A stretch of 64,000 bases of DNA from Leptothoe sp034932105 (GCF_034932105.1 NZ_JAYGIG010000118.1:27220-91219); one strand, 5' to 3'; shown: positions 44,097-53,169, counted from the stretch's first letter. Notes: generated from the letters alone by a model not told the origin. Numbers and translations are program-made.

Positions 44097-44873
44097 TTAT
44101 CCCAAGCTCAACTCGTCCAAGAATGACAAGGGATAACTCATGTTCGAGGCAAAGCCCAGAATGTTGCGATCGCAATGGCCATAAACCACCTCCCCATTTA
44201 CCACCACATAGGTGGCCCCCCGCTGGGTAATGTGGCTCACATCCGGCACATAGGTTTGCCAATTGCCCAATACCTCCGCCATATTCCGCAACCGCAGGGT
44301 GGCCAACTCAAAGGGACGCTGGAATCCTTTCCCCCCAGCCCGCTTGAAAAACTCTCCTTTGATCGGTGGCAAGGGCGTTGCCTGTACCACCTCATCATCC
44401 TCAATTAGCTGGGGCGCATTGCGATCCCCCAGGTAACCGCGAAAAACCTCCGACAGTGTACCTGGACTGCCAATTCCTGCACACATCAGCAACAGGTTTA
44501 ACCAAGCATTTTGGCGACGGTTAAATCCGGGGATCGATAGGGTTAGACCTGGATAGAGACTCAACTCTTGATGTAGTAAACCCTCTGAGTCTAGTAAAAG
44601 TGAATCTTCAGGGAACCCCGTATAGGCACAAAAGGCTTTGCCCGAGTTGCGATCGCCAATTCCCACCGCCCTAACCGTCAGCCCCTTAGCCACCAGCTCA
44701 TCCGCCCCCCGCCGCAGCCACCAGGCATACTCCAAACTGTCAAAGTCCCCTAGCTGCGGCCAAACCAGCAATAATTGCCGAGGTGCAGTGGTGAGCAACG
44801 GGGTGTCGGCACCATCGCTCACCCGCTGTCGCCGCACCTGTCCCAGGACATCATAAATAGCTGTCCTGTGCAT
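44097..44873 (-). CDS. Peroxiredoxin-like protein (AhpC/TSA_2 type), no catalytic Cys seen
   Basis: 258 aa from ATG 44873 (TTG 44885 also opens the frame). The segments LLLVWPQLGDFDSLEYAWWLRR, GLTVRAVGIGDRNSGKAFCAYTGFP and LLDSEGLLHQELSLYPGL follow the thioredoxin-fold AhpC/TSA-like proteins common in cyanobacteria. The TxxC peroxidatic motif after the first strand is absent (PQLGDFDS instead), so it is unlikely to reduce peroxides in the usual way. No signal peptide. It precedes nothing obvious in an operon; the aldo/keto reductase upstream on the same strand ends 63 bases away and may be co-transcribed. Confidence 0.75.
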   Translation of the reverse strand: MHRTAIYDVLGQVRRQRVSDGADTPLLTTAPRQLLLVWPQLGDFDSLEYAWWLRRGADELVAKGLTVRAVGIGDRNSGKAFCAYTGFPEDSLLLDSEGLLHQELSLYPGLTLSIPGFNRRQNAWLNLLLMCAGIGSPGTLSEVFRGYLGDRNAPQLIEDDEVVQATPLPPIKGEFFKRAGGKGFQRPFELATLRLRNMAEVLGNWQTYVPDVSHITQRGATYVVVNGEVVYGHCDRNILGFASNMSYPLSFLDELSLG

Positions 44874-44936
44874 GTCTTCTAGCAAGGCCTTTCCCCCTAT
44901 TGTGAACTTCGCTAGTTTAGGACGAACAGCAACCCC

Positions 44937-45932
44937 CTAAAGCCAGGCTAGGGTCACCTGACCAATTTTCCCCTGCTCCTCTGGGGTCAATGTCCACCCT
45001 AAAGCCCCAGCATTTTGTTGCGCTTGGCTAGCAGTCTTTGCCCCTGGAATCGGCACCACATTACCCTGCCCAATTAACCAGTTAAGGGCCACTTGAGCCG
45101 GAGTCTTGCCATGACGCTGCCCCATCTCCCTAAGCACCGTAATCACAGGCTCAATTTTACGCAGATTATCGGAGCTAAAGCGGGGGTCAATCCGCCGCGC
45201 TCCCGTGGGAGGTTGACCGGCATCCACTGTATACTTACCCGTCACCAACCCCTGAGCTAGGGGACTATAGGCCAAGATCGTGATCCCTAAATCCTGAGCC
45301 GCCGTCAGTACTCCATTGGACTCAATCTTGCGATGGAGCAGGGAATACTGCACCTGGTTAACCGCCAACGGAATGCCGCGCTCAGCTAGGTAACCATGGG
45401 CCTTATGCATCTGGCTAGCCGAATAGTTACTGACCCCAATGGACTGAATCCGTCCCTGATTGACTTCATCCGCCAGGGCATTCATCAACACTTTTTGACC
45501 CATCAAAAAATCAAAGGGCCAATGCACCTGGTACAGGGCCACCGTCGGCAATTGCAAGCGCTTTAAACTCGCCGTCAGAGCATCTGCCACGGACTGGGCA
45601 TTAAACCGCCAGGGCAGGGGAAAATACTTGGTGGCGACGGTCACTGGCCGATCTGTCCCCTGGATAAACTGCCCCAGCAACTGCTCCGACTTTCCCAGGC
45701 CATATATTTCCGCCGTATCAAAGAAGGTAATACCCGCCCCTAGGGATGCCTCAAACGCCTGCTGAACATCCCCTGCACCATAGTCTTGACCATATTGCCA
45801 AAACAGAGAATCGCCCCAGGACCAAGTCCCCACCCCTAGGGCAGAAATCTCAGGACCATTGGGGGTGAGGGTTACCGTTTGACGATCTAGCGACGGGGAC
45901 GGTGCTTGGGATGATTCTGTCATATTCTCCAT
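44937..45932 (-). CDS. Aldo/keto reductase
   Basis: 331 aa from ATG 45932. The open frame extends to 46022, but those 30 residues look unconserved. NADPH-dependent carbonyl reductase of the TIM-barrel AKR superfamily; substrate unknown. The catalytic set is visible: FFDTAEIYG (Asp and Tyr), VTVATKYF (Lys), YQVHWPF (His). LGVGTWSWGDSLFWQYGQDYG and GVSNYSASQMHKA are typical of the plant/cyanobacterial YajO-like branch. The C-terminal GNVVPIPGAKTASQAQQNAGALGW binds the cofactor phosphate. It follows the sigma factor gene but is separated from it by a terminator, so it has its own promoter. Confidence 0.9.
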   Translation of the reverse strand: MENMTESSQAPSPSLDRQTVTLTPNGPEISALGVGTWSWGDSLFWQYGQDYGAGDVQQAFEASLGAGITFFDTAEIYGLGKSEQLLGQFIQGTDRPVTVATKYFPLPWRFNAQSVADALTASLKRLQLPTVALYQVHWPFDFLMGQKVLMNALADEVNQGRIQSIGVSNYSASQMHKAHGYLAERGIPLAVNQVQYSLLHRKIESNGVLTAAQDLGITILAYSPLAQGLVTGKYTVDAGQPPTGARRIDPRFSSDNLRKIEPVITVLREMGQRHGKTPAQVALNWLIGQGNVVPIPGAKTASQAQQNAGALGWTLTPEEQGKIGQVTLAWL

Positions 45933-46029
45933 CGCTATAGTTTTGTGCCCATAGTTCACACCATAGGTGATCGCTGAAAACGATAGATCGCAACAGCTAT
46001 GTGAGGCATCTGCACTTTCCACCTACAAA

Positions 46030-46062
46030 AACAAAGGATGCGTCGTTAACACATCCTTTGTT
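46030..46062 (-). terminator. Terminator of the sigma factor gene
   Basis: An 11-bp perfect stem (AACAAAGGATG, 46030-46040, with its complement at 46052-46062) and an 11-base loop. Read on the minus strand it runs straight into TTTTTG, a classical Rho-independent terminator about 145 bases after the sigma gene stop. Confidence 0.8.
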
Positions 46063-46205
46063 AGTTAAATTTAAGGCCTTGCGGATCCCTTGGCATGATT
46101 TTATCTGCAAGATGTCGCTAAAGAGCATTGCTGACAGACTAGCTCATGCTCTATAACGGCAACGGCAAATTTAACGGTTCAGACGTTCAATGCAACCTCT
46201 TTCCC

Positions 46206-47162
46206 CTAGCTAGCTAGATACTCCTGCATATCTGACTGACGCTTGCGTAGACGAGTCAGCGCTTCACGCTCAATCTGACGTACACGCTCACGGCTGATGC
46301 TTAGCATTTCACCAATTTTGGCCAAGGTCATATGTTTACCGTCCTCTAGACCAAATCGTAGGTTAAGCACTCGCTGCTGCTGCGGTGTCAGCTCCGCCAT
46401 TAAGCGGTCCAGATCCTTACGGAGCAATGATTGAGTGGCATAGTCCTCGGGCGATTCACCGGGGTCTTCCAATAGGTCCCCCAGGTTTGTGTCTTGGTTA
46501 TCACCAATGCGCAAGTCTAAGGACAGGGGGGTGCGAGCTTTCTCCAGGTAATCCCTCACCTGTTTGGTGGTCAACTCCACCTCTTCTGCCAACTCAGCAA
46601 CGGTTGCAGCCCGACCAAGTTTCTGCGAAAGCTGACGCTGAGCTTTCTTAATTTTGTTCAGTTTCTCAGTAATGTGAATGGGCAGACGAATGGTGCGACT
46701 TTTCTCCGCAATGGCCCGGGTAATCGCTTGGCGAATCCACCAGTAGGCGTAGGTGGAAAAGCGATATCCCTTCAACGGGTCAAACTTTTCCACACCACGC
46801 TGCATACCGATAGTCCCCTCTTGAATCAGGTCCAGCAGGTCTACATTGCGCTTAATGTATTTCTTGGCCACGGATACAACTAGTCGCAGATTGGCTTCCA
46901 CCATGCGTCGCTTCGCTAGCTCACCTGCGTCTATGGCCTGGTTTAGTTCGTCTACCGAAAGCTCTGCCGCCGCTGCCCATTCAACGGCGCTAGGTTCGCG
47001 GTCTAAACTTTCTCGCAACTGGGTACGATAAGCCTGCAAGGCAACGAATCTTTGAACCTGCTTTCCATAAACCACTTCCTGTTCATGGGTGAGAAGAGGG
47101 ACTCGTCCAATTTCTTTGAGGTAAGTGCGAACCAAATCGCTGGACGTCTGAGAAGCTTTCAT
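46206..47162 (-). CDS. Group 2 RNA polymerase sigma factor (SigD-like)
   Basis: 318 aa from ATG 47162; the frame opens six codons earlier at a TTG. Region 1.2 is TSSDLVRTYLKEIGRVPLLTHEQEVVYGKQVQRF, region 2 has MVEANLRLVVSVAKKYI, DLIQEGTIGMQRGVEKFDP and YRFSTYAYWWIRQAITRAI, region 3 has IRLPIHITEKLNKIKK, and region 4 ends ISRERVRQIEREALTRLRKR. Region 1.1 is missing, as in group 2 factors that are dispensable and answer to light, redox or nutrients. By recall it is closest to SigD of cyanobacteria, but paralogue assignment is uncertain. It has its own terminator and a long upstream gap of about 600 bases. Confidence 0.93.
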   Translation of the reverse strand: MKASQTSSDLVRTYLKEIGRVPLLTHEQEVVYGKQVQRFVALQAYRTQLRESLDREPSAVEWAAAAELSVDELNQAIDAGELAKRRMVEANLRLVVSVAKKYIKRNVDLLDLIQEGTIGMQRGVEKFDPLKGYRFSTYAYWWIRQAITRAIAEKSRTIRLPIHITEKLNKIKKAQRQLSQKLGRAATVAELAEEVELTTKQVRDYLEKARTPLSLDLRIGDNQDTNLGDLLEDPGESPEDYATQSLLRKDLDRLMAELTPQQQRVLNLRFGLEDGKHMTLAKIGEMLSISRERVRQIEREALTRLRKRQSDMQEYLAS

Positions 47163-47764
47163 AAGTGTGACAGGGCGCAAAACTACAGGTAAAAAAAGAA
47201 CTCCCCTTCAAATCAGAAAGGAGGAAGGCTCTACTGGTGAACGTAGGGCGTACAAAATATGTAATAGAAAAAGCAATCCAATAAATCCTTAGTCAATCTG
47301 TCGACGTTACTAGTAGGATGTTTCCCTTTCCGCATAAGCAGGAAGATACACAAGGAAAAACTGATACGTATCGATACAGATAGATGGAAACATGAGCTCC
47401 TAACCTTCAGATAGGCACAGAACCAAATAGATTGCTAAATAAAGTAGTGATGCTGCGTATGTTAACCCAGGTTATCATATTTTTAAGTAATGTAACTTTT
47501 ATTAGAAATATTTTTTCATTTTTCCACGTAATTATTAGTTGGCGGATCGACGCGCCCCTAAGGATTAGCACTTAGGGTAATTGATTCGTATAGGCTTAGC
47601 TGCATCAAGGGTGACAAAATTGGCCCTAACTGCGTAACTCTTTTTTAAGAAATCCGTCCCCGTTAGGGTGGGATAGATTAATTTTCTGGACGTTGATAGT
47701 TGTCAATTTGAGCCAGATTGTGCTGAATAGTTTACTTGGCTGGTATTTTGGTCCAGGTTGCGCC
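47163..47764. other. Long leader or promoter region of the sigma factor gene
   Basis: About 600 bases with no supported gene, between the end of the ABC ATPase and the start of the sigma gene, both on the minus strand. It turns AT-rich at 47440-47540. Several minus-10-like words occur, but I cannot choose a start point. Confidence 0.35.
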
Positions 47765-48550
47765 CTATCCTAACAGCAAACTATCGTCGCCTAGGGCGTT
47801 ATCAGAAAAGCGATGGAGCAAATCGTGGATAGTGAGGCTGTCCTTTTCTGAGCCTAGAACATCAAAAACGATCCGGCCTTCATGGAGCATAAGTAAACGA
47901 TGCCCTACCGCTAGGGCCTGACGCATGCTATGGGTGACCATGAGCGTCGTTAAGCGATGTTCTGCTACTAACTGCTCCGTCAGTTGCATGATGTAGTGGG
48001 CTGTTTTGGGGTCTAGGGCTGCCGTATGCTCATCGAGCAATAGGATTTTAGCTGGGGACAGGGTGGCCATGACTAGGCTCAGGGCCTGGCGCTGTCCGCC
48101 GGATAGGAGACCGATGCGATCGCAAAGCCGATCCTCCAACCCCAGGTTCAAGCTAGCCAATCGCTCCCGAAACTGATGCCGCAGTCGAGGGTTCAGGGCG
48201 GTTCTGAGGCCCCGCTGCTGCCCACGACGAAAGGCCAAAGCCATATTTTCTTCGATGGTCAGGTCAGCACAGGACCCGGCTAGGGGATGCTGGAATACCC
48301 GCGACACGGCAGCGGCCCGCCGAGCTGTCGACCAGGTGGTCACATCCTCAGCTCCAACGGTTACTCGGCCCCGGTCAGCCAAAATGTCGCCACTAATAAT
48401 ATTGAGCAGCGTAGATTTGCCCGCCCCGTTACTGCCAATGACCGCAATGAAGTCCCCAGTGGCAATCTCCAGATCCATCCCCCGCAAGGCAGATTTTGCC
48501 AGGGGGGTGCCGGGGTTAAAGGTGACATGGATATCGGATAGAACAATCAT
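47765..48550 (-). CDS. ABC transporter ATP-binding protein (TrpZ-like)
   Basis: 261 aa. Walker A is VIGSNGAGKSTLLNII (about 35-50), the signature is LLSGGQRQALSLVMA and Walker B is KILLLDEHTAAL. HSMRQAL gives the H-loop. It overlaps the permease gene by four bases (ATGA), so the two are one transcription unit. The pair resembles the TrpX/Y/Z-type importers of small molecules, in which a membrane-anchored binding protein delivers the ligand; here no binding-protein gene is adjacent. The substrate cannot be deduced. A HIP1 site at 48116 flips base skew inside this gene. Confidence 0.88.
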   Translation of the reverse strand: MIVLSDIHVTFNPGTPLAKSALRGMDLEIATGDFIAVIGSNGAGKSTLLNIISGDILADRGRVTVGAEDVTTWSTARRAAAVSRVFQHPLAGSCADLTIEENMALAFRRGQQRGLRTALNPRLRHQFRERLASLNLGLEDRLCDRIGLLSGGQRQALSLVMATLSPAKILLLDEHTAALDPKTAHYIMQLTEQLVAEHRLTTLMVTHSMRQALAVGHRLLMLHEGRIVFDVLGSEKDSLTIHDLLHRFSDNALGDDSLLLG

Positions 48551-49416
48551 CGCTTGAGTTTTGCCAACAGTTTCGTCTGGGGTAGCACCAGGGCCAACAC
48601 CACTATCACCGCCGTCACCAAGTTTAGATCCTGGGCTCGCAAACCGAGGAAATCGGCATTCAGCGCTAGGGCAATCACTAACCGATAGATTAAACAGCCT
48701 AAAATCACCGCCAGGGTGGCCCAGGGTACGGTACGGCTAGGGAAAATTGCCTCGCCTAAAATCACCGTGGCCAATCCCACCACCACGGTGCCCACCCCTA
48801 GGGCCACATCGGCAAAGCCATTTACCTGGGCAAACAGCGCCCCCGATAGGGCCGCAAATCCATTACTGAGGGCCATGCCCAGTAGGATCAGTCGGTTGGT
48901 ATAGATCCCTTGGGCATTGGCCATGGTGGGATTCATGCCCGTCGCCCGCATGGCCAGCCCCAAATCTGAGGTTAAAAAGTAGTCCAGGGCCAGTTTTGTT
49001 AGCCCTAGCCCCACGGCCAAAATCACCCAGATGGGTACCACAGTCTCTAGATCGTCAAACAGGGTGGGCTGGTTGAGCAAGGGTACATTGGGCCGCCCCA
49101 TGATCCGCAAGTTAATGGAGTACAGCGCGATCATGGTGAGAATGCTGGCCAGTAAATTGAGAATATTAAACTGCACACTGAGGATGGCGGTACAGAGACC
49201 GGCTAAAGATCCTGCCACCATGGCCACCGCCGTCGCTATCCAAGGATTGATCCCTTGGGTGATCAGGGTGGCGACCACCGCAGCCCCTAAGGGAAAGCTG
49301 CCATCGACGGTCAGATCAGGAAACTTCAGCACCCGAAAGGAGAGGTACACCCCCAGGCTAAGAAAGCCATAGAGTAAGCCTGTTTCAATGGCTCCGAGAA
49401 AGGCAACTAGGGACAT
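48547..49416 (-). CDS. ABC transporter permease (TrpY-like)
   Basis: 289 aa inner-membrane protein with 8 or 9 predicted spans. The opening AIETGLLYGFLSLGVYLSFRVLKFPDLTVDGSFPLGAA is the conserved start of this branch of the branched-chain-type permease superfamily. GLAMRATGMNPTMANAQGI (about 150) is the EAA-like loop contacting the ATPase. It couples by a 4-base overlap to its ATPase. No periplasmic binding protein is adjacent, so it may recruit one encoded elsewhere. Downstream lies only a broken WD40 gene, so the operon has two genes. Confidence 0.88.
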   Translation of the reverse strand: MSLVAFLGAIETGLLYGFLSLGVYLSFRVLKFPDLTVDGSFPLGAAVVATLITQGINPWIATAVAMVAGSLAGLCTAILSVQFNILNLLASILTMIALYSINLRIMGRPNVPLLNQPTLFDDLETVVPIWVILAVGLGLTKLALDYFLTSDLGLAMRATGMNPTMANAQGIYTNRLILLGMALSNGFAALSGALFAQVNGFADVALGVGTVVVGLATVILGEAIFPSRTVPWATLAVILGCLIYRLVIALALNADFLGLRAQDLNLVTAVIVVLALVLPQTKLLAKLKR

Positions 49417-49486
49417 ACAAATGGAAAGAACTAGAGGCAGGGCAACGTGTTAGCCAGATGCTCAGGTTACTTTACACGGGGTGTAA

Positions 49487-49866
49487 TCAAAAGTGACAGC
49501 AAAATAGATGAACTATTCTAGCCGGATTGAATCTGCAAGACGCTAATATCGCTGCATTTTGCCATAGGCACATTTGGCTATCTTGGGTGGCTGTGGCTAG
49601 TAGGCGAGGGGTGGGATGCGCGACGGCTGGAGACAGCCGCAAGTCACCTGCCTCACCTTTCCAGGAAACCCGCGCATTAACCAAGGGGGCGGATTTCTTA
49701 GCTTTGCCGCACCTTTACCTTGGGCAGGTAGCAGAGAAACCAGGCCCGTCTCGGTCCAAACAACAACTTCGCCACTGGAGGAAGCAACCGCCCAGGCATA
49801 CCCTTTAGGAGACCAGTCCAAAGCTGTTATTCAGAATTTTGGGTGCGGTAGATTTTCACCAGGGCA
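49487..49866 (-). pseudogene. Broken WD40-repeat gene (C-terminal remnant)
   Basis: On the minus strand, three frame segments join into WD40-like repeats: ALVKIYRTQNSE (just after the nitH stop), then ITALDWSPKGYAWAVASSSG and EVVVWTETG in the next frame, then VSWKGEAGD, PRLLATATQDSQMCLW and a stop at 49487. At least two frameshifts and a missing 5' portion mark it as a pseudogene; intact WD40 proteins have seven or more such blades. It lies directly behind nitH, suggesting that the upstream part was replaced when this cluster arrived. Confidence 0.65.
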
Positions 49867-49867
49867 T

Positions 49868-51157
49868 TTAAGACCCCAATGCCACTTCATTTACATTACG
49901 GCTCAACTGTCGCGGCAGCACCCGATTCTTCAGGGCAATGCAATCGGCCAGGTAGTTGGCATCGCGGGCAATGCCGGAAAACCTGCCGGAGCCCCAGGTG
50001 TATAACCAAGGCAAGCCTAGGAAATATAGTCCTTGAGCTGGGGTAACTCCCCGTTCATGGCCAGGATAACCCTTGCCATCAAATACAGGAATCTCTATCC
50101 AGCTAAAGTCGGTATGGTAACCCGTGGACCAAATCACCGTCGAAATATTAGCCGTTTCTAAATCTAAGGACAGCAGACTGGTTTCCGGCTGCCAAACCGT
50201 CTGATAGGGAGAGTCTATGGGGGCATCTAGCTGATTTTTTTCAATGAAGGCATCAATGGTGGCTTTGATGCTTTCCGCCACCGCATCGGCCTGGTCCAAA
50301 TTGTGCTTGAGATCGTCTTTAAATTCCAGCTGTTCTCCCTGGATATGCTTGAGCTTGCCGTAGAGCCTCATCCCCTCTAGGGCAAAACGCCGTAGGTCAA
50401 TCTCTCGACCACCGTCACGCCCGGTGACGTAGTGGTTGGCTTTGGCTCGAACGGATTCTTTCTGAGGATGGTCATCAATGGACATGTCGTAGTAGCCCAT
50501 CTGGTCGAGCCAGTCCACCACATCTTTGCCGCGATAGGTGCGGGGTGCACGGGGGGCACCGCCCACGCATAGGTGGACCTGTTTCCCTGCCAGATGTAAA
50601 TCCTCGGCGATTTGGCAGCCCGACTGGCCTGTGCCGACCACTAATACGCCGCCCTCCGGCAATGATTCTGGGTTCTTATATTCCGATGAGTGCAGCTGAG
50701 TGATGCTGGCGGGCAGCCGTTCCGCCATCCGAGGAATTCTGGCAGTGTGATATCCGCCGGTGGCCACCACCACCTGGTCCGCCACATAGTGGCCGATGGA
50801 GGTATCTATTTCAAACACGTTTTCAGGCTTTCTCACCTTGGAAACCGTTACCCCTTCTTTAATAAGAGGTTTGAAGGTGCTGGCATAGTCTTCGATGTAC
50901 CGCACAATGTCATCTCGTTGCATAAATCCATTGGGGTCATTGCCGGGATACGGATAGCCCGGCAACATACATTGCCAGTTGGGGGTTACCAGACAAAATG
51001 AATCCCATCGCTTCGAACGCCAGGAATGGGCAATCTTATTTTGCTCGAAAATAATGTGATCGATGCCCCGTTGCTTCAGGCAGTAGCTAATGGATAGACC
51101 GGCCTGGCCTCCACCAATGATGGCAACGGGAAAATGGGAATTTGTGAGGACCTGCAT
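49868..51157 (-). CDS. nitH: Nit1C flavin-dependent oxidoreductase (MSMEG_0569 family)
   Basis: 429 aa FAD/NAD(P)H monooxygenase-like protein. FAD motif AIIGGGQAGLSISYCLKQRG (about 13-32), NADPH motif VLVVGTGQSGCQIAEDL (about 178), and the ATG-like VVVATGGYH. WDSFCLVTPNWQCMLPGYPYPG and GLYFLGLPWLYTWGSGRFSGI are blocks I associate with the Nit1C (nitrilase cluster) flavoprotein. The reaction is unknown; a link to cyanide or nitrile nitrogen use is established for Nit1C clusters in other bacteria. It diverges from nitB across 343 bases. It starts at ATG 51157 without a clear ribosome site. Confidence 0.88.
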   Translation of the reverse strand: MQVLTNSHFPVAIIGGGQAGLSISYCLKQRGIDHIIFEQNKIAHSWRSKRWDSFCLVTPNWQCMLPGYPYPGNDPNGFMQRDDIVRYIEDYASTFKPLIKEGVTVSKVRKPENVFEIDTSIGHYVADQVVVATGGYHTARIPRMAERLPASITQLHSSEYKNPESLPEGGVLVVGTGQSGCQIAEDLHLAGKQVHLCVGGAPRAPRTYRGKDVVDWLDQMGYYDMSIDDHPQKESVRAKANHYVTGRDGGREIDLRRFALEGMRLYGKLKHIQGEQLEFKDDLKHNLDQADAVAESIKATIDAFIEKNQLDAPIDSPYQTVWQPETSLLSLDLETANISTVIWSTGYHTDFSWIEIPVFDGKGYPGHERGVTPAQGLYFLGLPWLYTWGSGRFSGIARDANYLADCIALKNRVLPRQLSRNVNEVALGS

Positions 51158-51500
51158 AGCGGGGACAACGAATTACAAGTGGGTATAGTTCAACCATAGA
51201 AATCATCCCCAAGACAACCTGTAGCGGTGGCTACCAAAGACCTTAATCTCGGCTTATGGACAGGCGAAAAATTGGTGTAGCCGTTTAAAAAAACGGAGAG
51301 GCTTGGTCCACAGTCTAGGAAACCTGCACTTTTTAACAGGTCACTGTGCTTTTGTCTTATCTTTCACCAACTTTAAATCGTTTTGGCTGTCTCATTTGTC
51401 AGACTTTGTCACTTTGTAACAACAGATACGAGAACCAGGTCTCAGACCTTTTAAGCTGCTGACAAATTCACATGACAAATTCACATTGGGAGTGACCCGA
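51158..51500. promoter_or_regulatory. Divergent nitH/nitB control region
   Basis: 343 bases carrying the NtcA-type promoter of nitB (listed separately). A small hairpin CCGTTT-AAAA-AAACGG is at 51281-51296. A promoter for nitH was not resolved. Confidence 0.6.
51416..51459 (+). promoter_or_regulatory. NtcA-activated promoter of nitB
   Basis: GTA-N8-TAC at 51416-51429 (GTAACAACAGATAC) is a perfect NtcA box. A minus-10 of form TAN3T (TAAGCT, 51454-51459) follows 24 bases later, close to the usual 22-23. There is no minus-35, as expected of NtcA-activated promoters. The start codon of nitB is 41 bases further on. Confidence 0.78.
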
Positions 51501-51983
51501 ATGCCTGAAGTAACCGCCCCAGCCCATAAGACGGGTGATTTCTTGGTTGATTACGAAGAGAAAGTATTTCCAGATGTGCAAGCGGAACCGGGGGAGAAAG
51601 CCCTGGTGACGTTCCACACGGTTGCCTTTGAAGGTTCTATCGGTTTAGTCAATTTGTTGCAGGCCACTCGCCTAATTCGTAAAGGCTTTGAGACTTCGGT
51701 GTTGTTGTATGGCCCCGGCGTTACCCTGGGTGTACAGCGAGGGTTTCCTAAGTTAGGGGATGAGGCATTTCCGGGTCATTTAGCCATGAACAATCAGTTG
51801 GTTAAGCTCATGGCAGAGGGCGGTAAGGTTTATGCCTGCAGATTTGCTCTCCAGGCGCTCTATGGTCATGGTGAGCCTTCATTGATTCCTGGTATTACGC
51901 CGATTAATCCCTTGGATGTGTTGGATATTGTGCTTATTCACCGTAAGGAAGGGGCATTTATTCTGGATACTTGGACGATGTAG
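51501..51983 (+). CDS. nitB: Nitrogen-starvation response protein of the Nit1C cluster (MSMEG_0572 family)
   Basis: 160 aa, soluble. Starts at ATG 51501 with GGGAG eight bases upstream; the open frame reaches 51486. Segments LVTFHTVAFEGSIGLVNLLQATRLIRKGFETSVLLYGPGVTLGV and MNNQLVKLMAEGGKVYACRFALQALYG have a DsrE-like layout. The homologue in Synechocystis (Sll0783) is strongly induced on nitrogen starvation and affects polyhydroxybutyrate formation; the biochemical role is unknown. First gene of the plus-strand Nit1C operon, directly behind the NtcA box, and followed by a hairpin that could make it the most abundant product. Confidence 0.88.
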   Translation: MPEVTAPAHKTGDFLVDYEEKVFPDVQAEPGEKALVTFHTVAFEGSIGLVNLLQATRLIRKGFETSVLLYGPGVTLGVQRGFPKLGDEAFPGHLAMNNQLVKLMAEGGKVYACRFALQALYGHGEPSLIPGITPINPLDVLDIVLIHRKEGAFILDTWTM

Positions 51984-52001
51984 TTTTTTTCTTGAACTGT
52001 A

Positions 52002-52028
52002 CCGAGCCCTCCTTTCTAAGGGGCTCGG
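52002..52028 (+). terminator. Hairpin between nitB and nitC
   Basis: Perfect 8-bp GC-rich stem (CCGAGCCC, 52002-52009; GGGCTCGG, 52021-52028) with an 11-base loop, followed by GGGCTCTTTT. It lies in the 71 bases between nitB and nitC. It could terminate part of the transcripts, giving nitB more product than the downstream enzymes. Confidence 0.7.
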
Positions 52029-52054
52029 GGGCTCTTTTAAACTTCTTCTAAACC

Positions 52055-53062
52055 ATGGACTACTCTCGCACTGTGCGAGCGGCCGCTGTGCAGATTTCGC
52101 CTGTGCTCCATAGCTGCTCAGGCACGATGGAAAAAGTGTTGAAGACGATTGAGGATGCGGCCAAAGAGGGTGCTGAGTTAATTGTCTTTCCAGAAACCTT
52201 TGTACCCTACTATCCCTATTTCTCCTTTGTGCTGCCGCCTGTGCTCATGGGCAAAGAGCATATGAAGCTCTATGAGGAAGCGGTGGAGGTGCCGGGGCCG
52301 GTGACGGAGGCGGTGAGTCAGACGGCGAGAACCTACCAAATGGTGGTGGTGCTGGGGGTGAATGAGCGGGATAAGGGTTCTCTTTATAACACCCAGCTGA
52401 TTTTTGATGCTGATGGCAGTTGTTTGTTGAAGCGCCGGAAGATTACCCCTACCTACCATGAGCGCATGGTGTGGGGCCAGGGGGATGGTTCTGGGTTAAA
52501 GGTGTGTGATACGGCGGTGGGCCGGGTGGGAGCCCTGGCCTGTTGGGAACATTACAATCCTTTGGCGCGGTATAGCCTGATGGCAAACCACGAACAGATC
52601 CACTGTGCTCAGTTTCCGGGCTCCATGGTGGGAGAGATTTTTGCGGACCAAACGGAGGTGACGTTACGGCACCATGCGCTGGAGTCGGGGTGTTTTGTGG
52701 TGAGTTCTACCGGTTGGCTGACGGCGGAGCAGGTGAGTGAAATTGCCCCCAGTGAAGGTTTGGAGAAGGTTTTGCGAGGTGGCTGTTACACCACCATTAT
52801 TAGTCCGGAGGGGGTGCCCCTGTGTGAGCCGATTCGGGAGGGGGAGGGGATTGCGATCGCAACCCTAGATTTCTCCTTAATCACTAAACGCAAACGCATG
52901 ATGGACTCCGTCGGCCACTATTCCCGCCCCGATCTGTTGCAGCTGACTGTTAACCAATCGGCTTATTCTGTTGTCTCTCCTGAACTGGCGGCTCCGATCG
53001 AATCCAGGTGGCCGACGGGGGCATCCATCGAATTGCCGGTGTCGGAACCATTGTCGGAATAG
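52055..53062 (+). CDS. nitC: Nitrilase (Nit1C cluster, Nit6803 type)
   Basis: 335 aa carbon-nitrogen hydrolase converting nitriles to acids and ammonia. The catalytic Glu is in IVFPETF (about 46), the Lys in LLKRRKITPTYHERMVWGQG (about 129), and the Cys in VGALACWEHYNP (about 162), giving the full Glu-Lys-Cys triad. The length matches bacterial nitrilases, which form helical oligomers. It closely resembles the characterised cyanobacterial enzyme from Synechocystis. The natural substrate in the Nit1C context is not certain; aliphatic nitriles or a cyanide-derived adduct are discussed. It is the second gene of the operon. A HIP1 site (52853) marks a change from G-rich to C-rich sequence. Confidence 0.95.
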   Translation: MDYSRTVRAAAVQISPVLHSCSGTMEKVLKTIEDAAKEGAELIVFPETFVPYYPYFSFVLPPVLMGKEHMKLYEEAVEVPGPVTEAVSQTARTYQMVVVLGVNERDKGSLYNTQLIFDADGSCLLKRRKITPTYHERMVWGQGDGSGLKVCDTAVGRVGALACWEHYNPLARYSLMANHEQIHCAQFPGSMVGEIFADQTEVTLRHHALESGCFVVSSTGWLTAEQVSEIAPSEGLEKVLRGGCYTTIISPEGVPLCEPIREGEGIAIATLDFSLITKRKRMMDSVGHYSRPDLLQLTVNQSAYSVVSPELAAPIESRWPTGASIELPVSEPLSE

Positions 53063-53169
53063 GTGGTAGGCTGTGCCCACCCTCCGGTTGTTTGACGTTC
53101 CTCCGTTTCTCCTTCTCCCGTTTTCTGTTTTCTCTCTTCCGCTTTCCTACTCTTTTTACTACCCCGACC

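Noticed and set aside
45933..46022. N-terminal 30-residue extension of the aldo/keto reductase
   Set aside because: Cys- and Ser-rich with no barrel features; the conserved part starts after Met31.
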